NCBI GenBank assembly: GCA_963827545.1
Contig: CAWHBI010000034.1
Span: forward strand, 1-64,000
Reading direction: 5' to 3'
DNA from: AWTP1-13 sp963827545
GTDB taxonomy: Bacteria; Pseudomonadota; Alphaproteobacteria; Rhizobiales; Hyphomicrobiaceae
Length of the DNA: 64,000 nt
Shown here: piece by piece, positions 9,096-18,002 of the stretch
Numbering within the stretch: the stretch's first letter is position 1
Layout of the letters: every line of letters starts with the position of its first letter
Position numbers and translations under genes: made by a program
The notes under the pieces: model-generated
Told to the model about the DNA's origin: nothing
Seen by the model: only the letters and a program-made list of their open reading frames with translations
The model's database searches: none

Positions 9096-10314
9096 ATGGA
9101 CAGAAGAACTTTCGTAAAGGGCAGCGCTGCGGTTGTCGGCGCCACCACGCTGGCACGGCGGGTCCACGCCCAGGCAGCGGCACCGGACAAGATCCGGTTC
9201 GGCTATGCGATCACGCAATCCGGTCCCCTCGGACCGGGCGCAGAGTCGACGACGCTGTCGCAATACAAGCTTTGGCAGAAACGCGTGAACGATGCCGGCG
9301 GCATCACCCTGAAGAAGTTCAACAAGAAGGTCCCGATCGACCTCGTCGGCTACGACGACCAGGGCAAACCAGATGAATTGCTCAAACTCACGGAGCGCCT
9401 GATCGATTCGGACAAAGTGGACATGATCCTGAGCCCCTACGCCACTCACATGAACCTGGCGTCGGCGCCGCTGATCAACAAGCATCAGTATCCGGTGATC
9501 CTCTCGACGTCCGCCGCAGCGCAACTCTACGAGCTGGCGCCGCAACTGCCCTACGCGTTCTGGCACCTGGTGCAGCCGAACGAGGCGACCCAGCCAATCT
9601 CGGCGATGATCGCTGGCTTTAAGAAGGAAAACAAAATCAAGGGCCGCGTGGCAGTGATCCATCCGGGGGTGCAGCTTGGCGTCGAGTTGCATGCGGCTTT
9701 CCTCGAGGCGGCGAAGAAGGACGGGCTCGAGATCGTACTGAGCAAGAGCTATCCGTTTGGCGCCTCGGATCTCCAACCGCTGATCCGCGAAGTGATGGCG
9801 AGCAATCCGGATGCCCTGGTCGCCTTCAGCTATCCACCAGATACCTTCATGCTGACCGAGCAAGCCCAGATCGTGGGATTCAATCCCCAGATCATGTACC
9901 TGGCGATCGGCACGCCGTTCCCCGGTTTCAAGGCCAAGTTCGGCAACAAGGTCAACGGCATTCTTCTTTACGGCGGCATCGATCCGACTGCACCGGGCCT
10001 GGACGAGTACCACAAGGCTCACCGCGCGATGTTCAACCGCGAATTCGGAGGCCGGGGCTGTCAGCGTCTATGCTTGTCTCGAGGTTACGCAGCAGGCGAT
10101 CGAGACGGTCGGCGAGATCGATCGCAAGAAGATTCGCGACGTGATCGCGAGCGGCACGTTCCAGACCATTTGGGGCGAGATCAAGTACAAGAATCAACTC
10201 AACGCCGACCCTTGGGCGGTTGGTCAGTGGCAAAATGGTGAGGTCGTCGGCCTCTACCCGGCGAACAAGAGAGGCGCTCGACCGGTCCAGTTCCCGAAGC
10301 CGGCGTGGACCTGA
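9096..10314 (+). pseudogene. Tat-exported ABC transporter substrate-binding protein (Leu/Ile/Val type), frameshifted
   Basis: Periplasmic receptor of the branched-chain-amino-acid-like ABC family (Peripla_BP_6). The ATG at 9096 follows GCGAGGAGGA. The N-terminus MDRRTFVKGSAAVVGATTLA is a twin-arginine signal, followed by PDKIRFGYAITQSGPLGPGA and the NDAGGI segment. The reading frame fails at about 10046-10052 (FNREFGG). In the next frame EAGAVSVYACLEVTQQAIE continues in family order to VQFPKPAW and a TGA at 10314. The length of 1219 bases is three times 406 plus one, indicating one inserted base. No ABC permease or ATPase genes are nearby. It follows the MetE-like gene closely and probably belonged to the same GntR-controlled unit. 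Confidence 0.85.
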
Positions 10315-10390
10315 CGGGGCGACCCGGACGGCTTCCTCGCGTGACGGCGAAGGTCGCTGGCGAGTGAACATCTCGGCGCGGCGCATGGCT

Positions 10391-10573
10391 TCATCCAAGC
10401 GGCTTCATAAAGTTGCGCTTGCGCCGGTGCCGTTCCTTGAGATCCGCGACGTAGGCCGCCTGCTTCCCGGCGGCCCGCGTTGCCGGCATGCGCCCTATCT
10501 GCTCCGCCGCTTCCGCGTAAGCCGAATTGCCGCCAGCGCTTGCGAGCTCTTCGATCCTCTCGGCATAATCCAT
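10391..10573 (-). pseudogene. 3' remnant of a SWIM zinc-finger / DUF6880-like protein
   Basis: The final ~60 codons before the TGA at 10391 encode MDYAERIEELASAGGN, then QAAYVADLKERHRRKRNFMK. From memory this resembles the C-terminus of SWIM zinc-finger / DUF6880-type proteins common in rhizobia. Those proteins are several hundred residues long, whereas the codons upstream here show no recognisable protein and no zinc-finger cysteines. It therefore looks like a tail fragment left by a deletion. The family assignment is from pattern memory only. Confidence 0.4.
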
Positions 10574-11131
10574 CGCCGTCACCGTCGGGCCACGGTGGGT
10601 TTCTTCTGCTATTTGGGCTAGAGCGGACGCGCGGCAATTGGTCTGCCGACAGGGGTTTTGACCTGAAGCAGATGTTAGCGCTACTGCAGCGCCTTTCCGA
10701 TCGAGCCCTCCGACTCTGTCAGCAGGACGTTCCACGCCTTGCTAGCGACCCCCTTTTACTTCCTTTGCAGTGTCGGAATGTTCGGGGAGACGGGCGTCCC
10801 ATCCGCAGGGCCATGCCGTAACCTGGGGGCCGACTGATCCCTTATCATTTCAGGGTGGTTGCGCCCTCGCTTCCAGGGTTCACCCGAAGAGTAATATCCG
10901 CCACCGGTGCTAAGAATTTTCCCCTCGGCACCGCTGAGGCTCGCGCATGGCCGCGTCGGCCCTGTCGCCGACCGGCTTCACGAGTTCGGGCGCAAGATTG
11001 TCCCTGATTCTCCAGCCGGCCGAAAACGGGACGGAAGGGAAGGTCTCGCGGGACGTGGATCGGTTGGCAGTCGGCCAGATTGGCGGTGAGCCGTAAATGA
11101 CCACGCAATTCGCAGAGAGCACGGAGCTAAT
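10574..11131. other. Gene-free stretch, nothing recognised
   Basis: No reading frame here resembles a known protein and codon use is irregular on both strands. It lies between the DUF6880-like remnant and the metalloprotease gene and is probably decayed sequence. The last part must hold the promoter of the protease gene, but no convincing -35/-10 pair was seen. Confidence 0.4.
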
Positions 11132-12697
11132 GTGGGGCTAGTATCACCCATGTACTTGACCTCGAGACTGGGTGGCCCAGCGCTGATGCTGCTGGTCCTG
11201 GCCGCCCCGGTGTCAGCGCAGACTGCCGCGGCTCCCGAGAAGCGGGAGCAGGTCACCGACAGGGTGATCATCTCCAACTTGCCGGAGCAGAAATCGCGCG
11301 TCCGCAGCTTGCTCTCGACATATCTCGGCAATGCAGGAGGCGACAAACTGGGCGTGACACAATCGGAGGTGTGGTCCGTGCCGCGGTCCCTGCTGGCGCG
11401 CCTCTCGCAGACGCTCAAGGTGTTTGGCTGCACGGTGACAAGGTTGGGTGACGATTGGAACCACATCCTGAAGCGACATGAGGGTCCGGTAGCGATGTCG
11501 CCCGCCCAAGAGGAGGTGCTCAAGAAGCGATCGTCGCCGGGGACGGTGGGCGCGGGCGTGATGAGAGCCCAGAAAGCCGCGATTGCGGAATATGCTCTGA
11601 CGGGCGGTGAACAGACATCCAGCAATGCAAGCGGTGGGCCACCAGAGGATATGGTCTCAAGTATCGTCCTTCCCATCAATGACACCCAGCATGTCACGAT
11701 TCAACGGGTCAGGGCCGTCACGAAAGAGAAAGGCATGGCATGGCGGGGAATAGTCGAGGAAACCGGCGAAGGCGCAGTGCTGATGTGGTGGAAGGATGGC
11801 CACCTCTCGGGCGTCCTTGGTTACAAGGGGCGCATCTACTCGATCGAGAACATGGGAGGCGACGTTCATGCGGTGATCGAATTCGACCCCAAAAAGCTGC
11901 CGCCCGACCACGCGGTCGCGAGTTCCGACACGGTGCGTCCACGCGACGACGGCTTTGCGCTGCCTGGGGTCCAAACTCCGAAGCCGAAAGGTGTAGAGCC
12001 CTTGTCCGATGCGGAGCGCCTGGCGTTGGAAGCCAAAGAAACTACGATCGATGTGATGATTCTGTACACAAGGAAGGCGGCCAGCCGCTACATCTGCGAT
12101 CCCGCCGACTTGCTCGAACTCGGCGTTGAGCAAGTGAATGAGACTTTTCGCAACAGCGGCGTTGGCAATGTCAAACTGCGCCTCGTGCACACGCAACTGG
12201 TCGACTATGAAGAAACGGTTGGGGACCAGTTCAATCATCTCTATCGCATGGTCGACGGGATAGGGCCGTTCAAGGAAGTGCGCCGCCTGCGCGACGACAA
12301 GCGTGCGGATATCGTCGGCATGATCGTCGATGACCCGTCGGGCTGCGGCTTGTCCACTCGGGTTGGCGCGGATGCAGAGGAAGCCTATTTCGTCGTTCAC
12401 CACTCCTGTGCCACGATTACGATGTCGATCGCACATGAGGTCGGGCACATCCTCGGTGCGCGCCACGACCGCGCGATCGACGGGATCAATTCCCCGTTCC
12501 CCTATGGTCACGGCTATATCAACGGCACCAAGTGGCGCGACATTATGAGCTACCAGCAGGCCTGCGACGGCTGCCTGCGCATCCCTTTCTGGTCAAGCCC
12601 CAGGGTTACGTACAAGGGTGAGCCTACCGGCACCCTGACCGAGGACAATGCGCGGGTGATCCTGGAACAGGCAGAGCGCGTGTCGAAATTCAGGTAG
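11132..12697 (+). CDS. Secreted metzincin zinc metalloprotease (M12/M72-like)
   Basis: 521 residues from a GTG at 11132 that has GGAG five bases upstream. An alternative ATG at 11150 gives a cleaner signal peptide (MYLTSRLGG to APVSAQ). A ~285-residue propeptide-like region is followed by the catalytic domain, starting near TTIDVMILYTRKAA. The zinc-binding helix SIAHEVGHILGARHD (HExxHxxGxxHD) and the downstream Met-turn DIMSYQQ define a metzincin. The region SPRVTYKGEPTGT after the Met-turn resembles peptidyl-Asp metallopeptidases (M72) and related M12 families. It probably acts on proteins outside the cell or in the periplasm. There is no operon partner, and the gene stands between decayed sequences on both sides yet is itself intact. 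Confidence 0.85.
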   Translation: MGLVSPMYLTSRLGGPALMLLVLAAPVSAQTAAAPEKREQVTDRVIISNLPEQKSRVRSLLSTYLGNAGGDKLGVTQSEVWSVPRSLLARLSQTLKVFGCTVTRLGDDWNHILKRHEGPVAMSPAQEEVLKKRSSPGTVGAGVMRAQKAAIAEYALTGGEQTSSNASGGPPEDMVSSIVLPINDTQHVTIQRVRAVTKEKGMAWRGIVEETGEGAVLMWWKDGHLSGVLGYKGRIYSIENMGGDVHAVIEFDPKKLPPDHAVASSDTVRPRDDGFALPGVQTPKPKGVEPLSDAERLALEAKETTIDVMILYTRKAASRYICDPADLLELGVEQVNETFRNSGVGNVKLRLVHTQLVDYEETVGDQFNHLYRMVDGIGPFKEVRRLRDDKRADIVGMIVDDPSGCGLSTRVGADAEEAYFVVHHSCATITMSIAHEVGHILGARHDRAIDGINSPFPYGHGYINGTKWRDIMSYQQACDGCLRIPFWSSPRVTYKGEPTGTLTEDNARVILEQAERVSKFR

Positions 12698-12868
12698 GCG
12701 GATGCATGGGCAGGGACCCGTCCGCGCATAGTGCCCAAGGAACGGGCCAGAACTCTTGCATCGGTCGTGGCTTCCCATCCTTTGTCGCGCCAGCGACGAG
12801 CGGGTCCGGATGCTGCCCTGCGGACTCGGCATATCGGTTCGCAGGACGAGCGAAAACGCCAATCACAC

Positions 12869-12970
12869 TTCGTCGACCCAACGACAGCCTCGGCAAAGGC
12901 CTGCGGGTCTTCCTGCGGCAGATTGTGTCCGATGCCGCCTTTGACTAGCCGATCGTGTACTTGCCCGAAG
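12869..12970 (-). pseudogene. C-terminal fragment of an alpha/beta hydrolase
   Basis: The minus strand reads VKGGIGHNLPQEDPQAFAEAVVG, in which G-x-GHNLPQE-x-P-x-AFA-x-AV is the usual C-terminal end of haloalkane-dehalogenase/epoxide-hydrolase type alpha/beta hydrolases, and the His is the catalytic one. The nucleophile and core sheet are absent in all frames nearby, so only the tail survives. Confidence 0.4.
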
Positions 12971-13189
12971 CAAAGGCGGCGGCGAGACGGCAGCGGCCCG
13001 GACGTCGTGTCGGAGACGCGCGCTTCGCCACGACGGAAGCCGCGTCGAACGGGCTTGTCGCCGTGCGCCAAGCGGCGCGACAGAGCAAGAGCGTGCGGTC
13101 CTTCCGCCGGGATCTTGCGACAACCGATACGCGCGCCTGGGCTGGCTAGCTGCGAGGAGTGGAAGGCTCACGTCGTCCAGCGCAAACGT

Positions 13190-13391
13190 GTGGGAGCATC
13201 TCCCGGAACACGGTGACGAAAGCACTGGCAGCGAAAGCCAGGACCCAAGGAAACCGCCGGATGGGAGGGTATGGCTCGCCCACAACTCGCTGGATGGCGT
13301 GGGCCATCTCAATGCCGGCCTCGAACCAGTGTCCGCCGAAGTGGAACACTTCGAAGGTGGCAAGCTCTGCCTCGCGGCGCAACCGACACTG
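13190..13391 (-). pseudogene. C-terminal fragment of an NAD-dependent epimerase/SDR-like protein
   Basis: The minus strand encodes FEVFHFGGHWFEAGIEMA, then PIRRFPWVLAF and VTVFREML. These blocks resemble the C-terminal third of NAD(P)-dependent epimerase-like proteins that often sit near DUF1772 genes. No Rossmann GxxGxxG motif is found upstream in any frame before the DUF1772 stop, so it is a remnant. The assignment is from pattern memory. Confidence 0.35.
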
Positions 13392-13560
13392 AGCCTGCAA
13401 GTCGGTCAGTATATGGCGCGGGGCTGACGATGTTGGACCTGTGCCGGGACGGAAGTCACCCCGGGCAAGCTGTTGGTAACTCAGGAACCGCAGGTGTCCT
13501 GGTCGGGCGTCTCTGCAAATCAGCCCAAGCTGTGCCCGTGTCACATCTCTGAATGCACGA

Positions 13561-14067
13561 CTAGATGGCATCCGCGCCACGGCATTGTTGGCAGAATGCA
13601 AGGATGAAGAAGAGCGCTGCCGTCAGAGCCCCAGCCGTGCGCACGTGGTTCCATGCAGTCCAACTGACCAGATAGTCGGACCACAAGGCGGCGCCGGCGG
13701 CGCTATCCGGTACGGCGGCCGCGAGCGCATTGTTCCGCGGCACGTTGAATGCCATGGTCACAATGAACGTGCCGACGAGATAGAAGGCACTGCCGACGAG
13801 CAGAAGGAACGCTCCAGGCGAGCGCCACAGGAGCGCTGCGCCTACAGACAGAACAGCGCAGGCCGCTGCGGTCCCAAGGAACACGCCCAGAAACCATCGA
13901 TTGATCACGACGACATTGATGAATTGCATGGCGGCGATGCCCTGCGCGGCCGGTAGCCGCTCAAGAGACTGCATCACGACAAACGAGAACGCGAAGAAGA
14001 AGCCCGCCATCAACCCGCTTCCGAGAGCCGCAAGAAGGGTCAGAGCAAAGAGCACACGTTCGATCAC
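13561..14067 (-). CDS. DUF1772 (anthrone oxygenase-like) integral membrane protein
   Basis: 168 residues with four hydrophobic helices: the N-terminal LFALTLLAALGSGLMAGFFFAFSF region, then segments near FLGVFLGTAAACAVLSVG, GAFLLLVGSAFYLVGTF, and the C-terminal ALTAALFFILAFC. The conserved internal block (N-x-x-x-N-R-W-F, FNVPRNNALA, W-x-x-Y-x-x-x-W-x-x-W-N-H-x-R-T) is the DUF1772 signature. Some fungal members act as anthrone oxygenases; bacterial roles are unknown. It follows the frameshifted dehydrogenase-like gene with overlapping ends, suggesting a common transcript controlled by the TetR regulator at 15145. Confidence 0.85.
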   Translation of the reverse strand: MIERVLFALTLLAALGSGLMAGFFFAFSFVVMQSLERLPAAQGIAAMQFINVVVINRWFLGVFLGTAAACAVLSVGAALLWRSPGAFLLLVGSAFYLVGTFIVTMAFNVPRNNALAAAVPDSAAGAALWSDYLVSWTAWNHVRTAGALTAALFFILAFCQQCRGADAI

Positions 14068-14082
14068 AGCACGCCTCCCGTC

Positions 14083-15063
14083 TCATGGTAATGCGGACAC
14101 CAAACTGCTTGAAACGCTCAACGGCCGCGTCGGGCTGCACGAGCGTTTCCGGCAAATGCAGGCCGCCTGCCGTGGGAGCGCGGCCGTCGAGGCCAAGCAC
14201 ACGCTCGGTTGCCACCAACACTCCGAGCGCCGTCAGATGCGCAAGGCCGCCGGGATCGGAAACGATCGTTCGACGTTTGGCCGGCTCTCCGGATTTCAGG
14301 ACGCCGGCAATGTCGATGTAGACATCGCTCGAGGCAGCCAGGCCGGCACGTGTGCCCAGCAAGTCGCCTTGAGCCAAGTCGAGGCGGATGTCGGTCGCGC
14401 CGGTGATGGCAGCCAGGCTCGGCGCATCGAGCAACCTGCTGGGTAGACATCGAGCACGCTGTCATCGGCCAGGCGCACCTGTCGGCCATGCTGCCGGCCA
14501 TCGAGCCATTTCCACTTGCCGCCCTCGCGCAATAGTGCGCGGCTCACCAGCATCTCAGCATCGCTGCCGGTCATCGGGCCTACGGGATCGCGTACGTCGT
14601 AGAGTGCGGTGATCTCGATCGAGTCGACGCGGCTGAAGCGCTCCGCGGCCATCTGCGTAACGATCGTCGCCGCGCCGGCCATGCTATGGCCCAACAGCGC
14701 GATCGGTCGCTTCGGTGAGCGCCTCAGCGCAGCAGCCGCAATCGGTGCCACGTCGTCGGGTTTGGTCGTAATGCCGACATGGGCAATGCCGTGCGACAAA
14801 GCCGCTTCGATCAAGGCGTTGGCTGGATCGTACAAGGCGGAGACAATGAGGTCGACCGCGCCAAGGTCGCCCACGCCGGTCGCTTTCTCGACATCGAGAT
14901 GAGCCGTCCTGGCGCGGCCAAGCTCTTCGGCGAGGACAGCGCCTTTCTCCGGGTTTCGTCCGGCGAGGACGAGCTCGACCTCCTCGCTGACCTTCCTGAT
15001 CTGCCGGGCAATCGTGCTGCCGATGAGTCCGTATCCACCCACGATGAGAGTGCGTCCTGCCAT
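14083..15063 (-). pseudogene. Saccharopine dehydrogenase-like NAD(P)-binding protein, frameshifted
   Basis: From the ATG at 15063 the protein begins MAGRTLIVGGYGLIGSTIAR, a Rossmann nucleotide-binding motif (GGYGLIG), then ELVLAGRNPEKG and DLIVSALYDPANALIEAAL. This matches the saccharopine-dehydrogenase-like NADP-binding family. At about 14435 the frame breaks after DSVLDVYPAG; the next frame continues LLDAPSLAAITGATDIRLDL and TALGVLVATERVLGLDG. A single missing base would restore it. The shifted frame stays open to 13961, past the likely native end near 14083, where another frame offers TGA, so a second small error is possible. It is divergent from tetR with two palindromic operators between them. 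Confidence 0.75.
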
Positions 15064-15091
15064 GTCTGCTCTCCGCCGACGCCGCTTATTG

Positions 15092-15107
15092 CTTTACACG
15101 TGTAAAG
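15092..15107. promoter_or_regulatory. TetR operator 1, perfect palindrome CTTTACACGTGTAAAG
   Basis: A 16-base perfect palindrome in the divergent spacer between the dehydrogenase-like gene and tetR. A near copy lies 26 bases away centre to centre at 15119, so the two sites face the same side less than three turns apart. This is the classic layout for an autoregulating TetR-type repressor. Confidence 0.65.
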
Positions 15108-15118
15108 TAAGATATAAG

Positions 15119-15132
15119 TTTACACGTGTCAA
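15119..15132. promoter_or_regulatory. TetR operator 2, TTTACACGTGTCAA
   Basis: A near-palindrome with one mismatch, sharing the TTTACACGTGT core with operator 1. It ends 12 bases before the tetR ATG and covers the region just upstream of its GCGGAGGA ribosome site, so occupancy would shut off tetR itself. Confidence 0.6.
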
Positions 15133-15144
15133 GCGGAGGAATGG

Positions 15145-15825
15145 ATGACCGTTGAGCTCGAGAAAGGACCGGGGGAAACTCGCGAGCAAATCCTTGTAGC
15201 GACTTGGAAGCTGATGGGGGGGAGCAAGGATTTGAACGTGCGCATCGCCGATATCGCAGCGGCGGCGGGCGTCTCCCGGCAGGCCGTCTACCTGCACTTC
15301 GGCAACCGCGCGAACCTGCTGCTCGCCGCGGTTCGGTACCGGGACAGCACAAGCCCAACCGAGACCATCAGACGCGCCGCGGAGGACGACGCTGTGCCTG
15401 GGGCACTGGCGAACTTCGTCAGATGCTGGTTCGAGCACATCCCCCGCATCCAGCCCGTCGCCCATCTGCTGTCAGCAGCATCGCAGACGGACCCGGAGGC
15501 CAAGCTGGCCTGGGAGGATCGAATGACCCTGTTGCGCCGACATTGCCTGACGCTTGCGAAACGACTAGCGAAGGGTGGCCTCCTCAAGCCGGAATGGACC
15601 GCCAAGCAGGCCGCGGATTGGATCTGGCATCGCACGCACCTCGACGGCTGGCGCCATCTCGTCGGCGAGCGGGGGTGGACCGCCGCCCAGTATGGGCGAG
15701 GCGTCATCAAGTTCCCTGCAGCGGGATCTTGTAAAGCCAAGCTAGGCTCTCACTTGCACGACCGCTTTTGGCAATTGTTTGCCGGTGCCCCCACTCTTCA
15801 CGCGCAGCAGCTATCGAGGGATTAG
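15145..15825 (+). CDS. TetR-family transcriptional regulator with frameshifted C-terminus
   Basis: DNA-binding repressor. The N-terminal helix-turn-helix is textbook: TREQILVATWKLMGG, then VRIADIAAAAGVSRQAVYLHFGNRANLL. The ligand domain follows. The open frame runs 226 codons to 15825, but the last ~38 residues (PAAGSCKAKLG onward) look random. One base fewer in the CCC at 15714-15716 would give LQRDLVKPS and a TAG at 15743-15745, a typical TetR ending of about 200 residues, so a one-base insertion probably extended the protein. The N-terminal 190 residues are intact and the protein may still work. Its operators lie just upstream. Confidence 0.88.
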   Translation: MTVELEKGPGETREQILVATWKLMGGSKDLNVRIADIAAAAGVSRQAVYLHFGNRANLLLAAVRYRDSTSPTETIRRAAEDDAVPGALANFVRCWFEHIPRIQPVAHLLSAASQTDPEAKLAWEDRMTLLRRHCLTLAKRLAKGGLLKPEWTAKQAADWIWHRTHLDGWRHLVGERGWTAAQYGRGVIKFPAAGSCKAKLGSHLHDRFWQLFAGAPTLHAQQLSRD

Positions 15826-16165
15826 CCGATGAAGTGCACACCTGATACCAAGGGCCCGTTTGATCCTGGGCTGACTCTCCCACGGAGGCGTGGAGACCTT
15901 GATGTTCCCAGCGGTTCTCGGTTTCCATGCCCCATTTCGTGGCATAGGCCAGCAGCAGCTCGGCAAGTTCGCGTGGATGGGAGAGCGCAACCAGGTGGCC
16001 GCCTGGGATTTCGTCTGCGACCTTGCCGAGCCGCTCGCGTGCCCCCGGGCCTGAAAGTCTGACGGGAAGAACCGATCGTCCTTTCCGACCACGACGTGAA
16101 TGGGAATGTCGGGCCATGCTTGGAAGGTTGCTGGATCTTTGAAGACGATGTCAGATTCCGAACGC
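15822..16165 (-). pseudogene. Alpha/beta hydrolase 3' fragment with internal frameshift
   Basis: The minus strand reads DPATFQAWPDIPIHVVVGKDDRFFP, then after a frame change near 16040 ARERLGKVADEIPGGHLVALSHP and ELAELLLAYA. The pattern (P-x-x-V-x-V-G-x-x-D-R-F-F-P, then GGHL-x-x-LSHP with the catalytic His) is the C-terminal half of an alpha/beta hydrolase. The nucleophile-elbow half is absent upstream, so it is both truncated and frameshifted. It is convergent with tetR and overlaps that gene's extended tail. Confidence 0.6.
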
Positions 16166-16534
16166 TCGTGTGCTGCTCCTGTTTCTGCGACCTCTCTTGG
16201 CAGCCGTTACGGGAGCACTTGGGGCAGCACAACAGCAGCTCGCTCGCCATGCCACGTCCTTGTGCCCTTCTTGCTGAGAACTCTTCCTGTTAGGCGGGGC
16301 TGGATGGTCGCGCGGCTCCGGGACAACTGAATCAACTACTGATAGTCTTGATTTTGGGAAGTTGGCGGCTGCTTCAGCCCTGTTCTTGCAGGGCGGCGAT
16401 TGCCGATAATCGCTTACCCACAAATCAACCTAGGGCACACGGCATCGGTTAGCCCGGTGGCGGCGGGAGCGCAAGGCGCGGCTGCAGGACGTGATAAATT
16501 GGACAGGGCAGCAGGGGTGACCGCGGAGACGAAA
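16166..16534. other. Gene-free stretch upstream of the GFA-family gene, nothing recognised
   Basis: No frame resembles a known protein. The segment probably includes deleted parts of the hydrolase gene and the promoter of the gene at 16535. Confidence 0.4.
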
Positions 16535-16954
16535 ATGATGATAGGCGGATGCTTGTGCGGGTTGGTGCGTTACGAGGTGAAAGCCGAACCGTTGTTCGCT
16601 GGCCACTGCTATTGCCGGGACTGCCAGAGGGCGAGTGGAACAGGCCATGTGCCATTCATGGTCCTTCCCCGCGACGCAGTGAAGATTGATGGGGAAACCC
16701 GCACATATAGGGCACTGGGCGACAGTCAGTTGCCGACCACCCGCCATTTCTGCCCGATCTGCGGGAGCCTGGTATTTGGTGAGCCGGAGGCTGCCGCTGG
16801 CATGGTCACAATCTACGCCGGCACTTTGGACGATCCGTCCGTGTTCAAGCCACAAGCAGCCATTTACACGCGCAGCCGTCCGGCCTGGGATCGTATCATT
16901 GGCGAGCTGCAAGAGTATGAGACGACACCCCCGCTAAGAGATGCGCCGAGATGA
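16535..16954 (+). CDS. GFA-family (glutathione-dependent formaldehyde-activating-like) zinc protein
   Basis: 139 residues from the ATG at 16535, which has GCGGAG eight bases upstream; codons before it are not conserved. The sequence shows the family's zinc cysteines: GGCLCGLVRYEV near the start, CYCRDCQRASG, and a later CPICG. These correspond to the C-x-C, C-x-x-C and C-x-x-C ligands of the GFA/CENP-V fold. Most family members have no proven formaldehyde activity, so the catalytic role is uncertain. It stands alone, followed 90 bases later by an SDR gene on the same strand. Confidence 0.9.
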   Translation: MMIGGCLCGLVRYEVKAEPLFAGHCYCRDCQRASGTGHVPFMVLPRDAVKIDGETRTYRALGDSQLPTTRHFCPICGSLVFGEPEAAAGMVTIYAGTLDDPSVFKPQAAIYTRSRPAWDRIIGELQEYETTPPLRDAPR

Positions 16955-17043
16955 ACGTTTTCGCGCTAACCTGCCAACATTGGATCGAAACGTTACAAGT
17001 GGGTGCACTGGTGACGGCTGAGGCGTCGTGAGGGAGAGCGAGC

Positions 17044-17826
17044 ATGGGTTTGCTGGACGGACGTGTCGCGCTCATCACAGGCGCGTCGAGAGGCATTGGT
17101 CGTGCAATGAGCCTACGTTTTGCGGAGGAAGGTGCGGCTGTCGTGTGCGCTGCGCGCACAGCGGAACTCGTAAAGGACACCGCTCGCAGGGCAGTGAGTG
17201 CGGGGGGCCAAGCAGTCGCTATCGTGTGTGACGCAACCATGGAAGACGATGTGAGACGCACTGTGGCTGCTGCCGTGAAGGAGTTCGGCAAGCTCGACAC
17301 GCTCATCAACAACGCGGGCGATCCCGGGCCTACCAAGCCCGTACAGGACTATTTGATGGAGGACTGGCGATACACGATCAACTCCTGTTTGACGAGCTCA
17401 TACCTCTGCACACGGTTGGTCGTTCCGGAGATGGTGAAGGCAGGCCGGGGCTCGATCGTCAATATCTCGTCAGGTGCAGGCCGCCGCGGTTTGCCGTACC
17501 GCATCGGATACTGCGCGGCAAAGGCCGGCCAAGTGGGGATGACATACGGCATGGCACTCGAGCTGGCACCGCACAATATCCGCGTAAATTGCATCGCACC
17601 AGGTGCTGTTGAAGGAGAGAGGATCGATCAGGTCATCGCCGCCCAAGCCAAGGCGCGCGGGATTTCGGTCGATGAAATGCGCCGGGCGACGGTAGCGCGC
17701 TCGCCGTTGAACCGGATGGTCACGGCCAATGACATCGTGGACGCGAGCGTGTTTCTTTGTAGCGATATGGCGAGGAGCATCTCGGGCCAAGTGCTCCCTG
17801 TCAATGCGGGGCAGCCGGCGGGTTAG
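17044..17826 (+). CDS. SDR-family NAD(P)-dependent oxidoreductase
   Basis: Classical short-chain dehydrogenase/reductase of 260 residues from the ATG at 17044, with a GGGAGAG ribosome site. Visible motifs are the cofactor loop LITGASRGIGRAMS (TGxxxGxG), INNAG (NNAG), the catalytic Ser in IVNISSGAG, and Y-x-x-x-K in YCAAKAGQ. The C-terminal RMVTANDIVDASVFLCSD and SGQVLPVNAG blocks are standard. Arg and Ala after the second strand (CAARTAELV) suggest NADP preference. The substrate is not predictable. No operon partner is tightly linked. Confidence 0.92.
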   Translation: MGLLDGRVALITGASRGIGRAMSLRFAEEGAAVVCAARTAELVKDTARRAVSAGGQAVAIVCDATMEDDVRRTVAAAVKEFGKLDTLINNAGDPGPTKPVQDYLMEDWRYTINSCLTSSYLCTRLVVPEMVKAGRGSIVNISSGAGRRGLPYRIGYCAAKAGQVGMTYGMALELAPHNIRVNCIAPGAVEGERIDQVIAAQAKARGISVDEMRRATVARSPLNRMVTANDIVDASVFLCSDMARSISGQVLPVNAGQPAG

Positions 17827-18002
17827 CCTCTTCGCCTATGTGCCGACAACTACCAAGCAGCTTCAGCGTCCGACGTTCGATACCGTCGGATTGTCTGGCT
17901 AGTCGGCGATGGATAACGAAAGGAAATCAAGGAAATCTTTGAACTATCAGCATGTTGGTCCACGTTAGCGATAGGTGGCGATAGTCCGCGAAGGACGTCA
18001 AA

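Larger units (their letters stand above)
12698..13560. other. 863-base gene graveyard between protease and DUF1772 genes
   Basis: No intact gene was found. Two minus-strand fragments of recognisable proteins (12869-12970 and 13190-13391, listed separately) are embedded in otherwise non-coding sequence. They point the same way as the DUF1772 and dehydrogenase-like genes upstream of them, so this is probably the ruined downstream half of that operon. Confidence 0.45.

Noticed and set aside
15092..15132. CACGTG-centred palindromes as additional parS sites
   Set aside because: The flanks are TTTACACGTGTAAA rather than GTTTCACGTGAAAC, and the two copies sit in the promoter of a TetR gene, so operators are the better reading.
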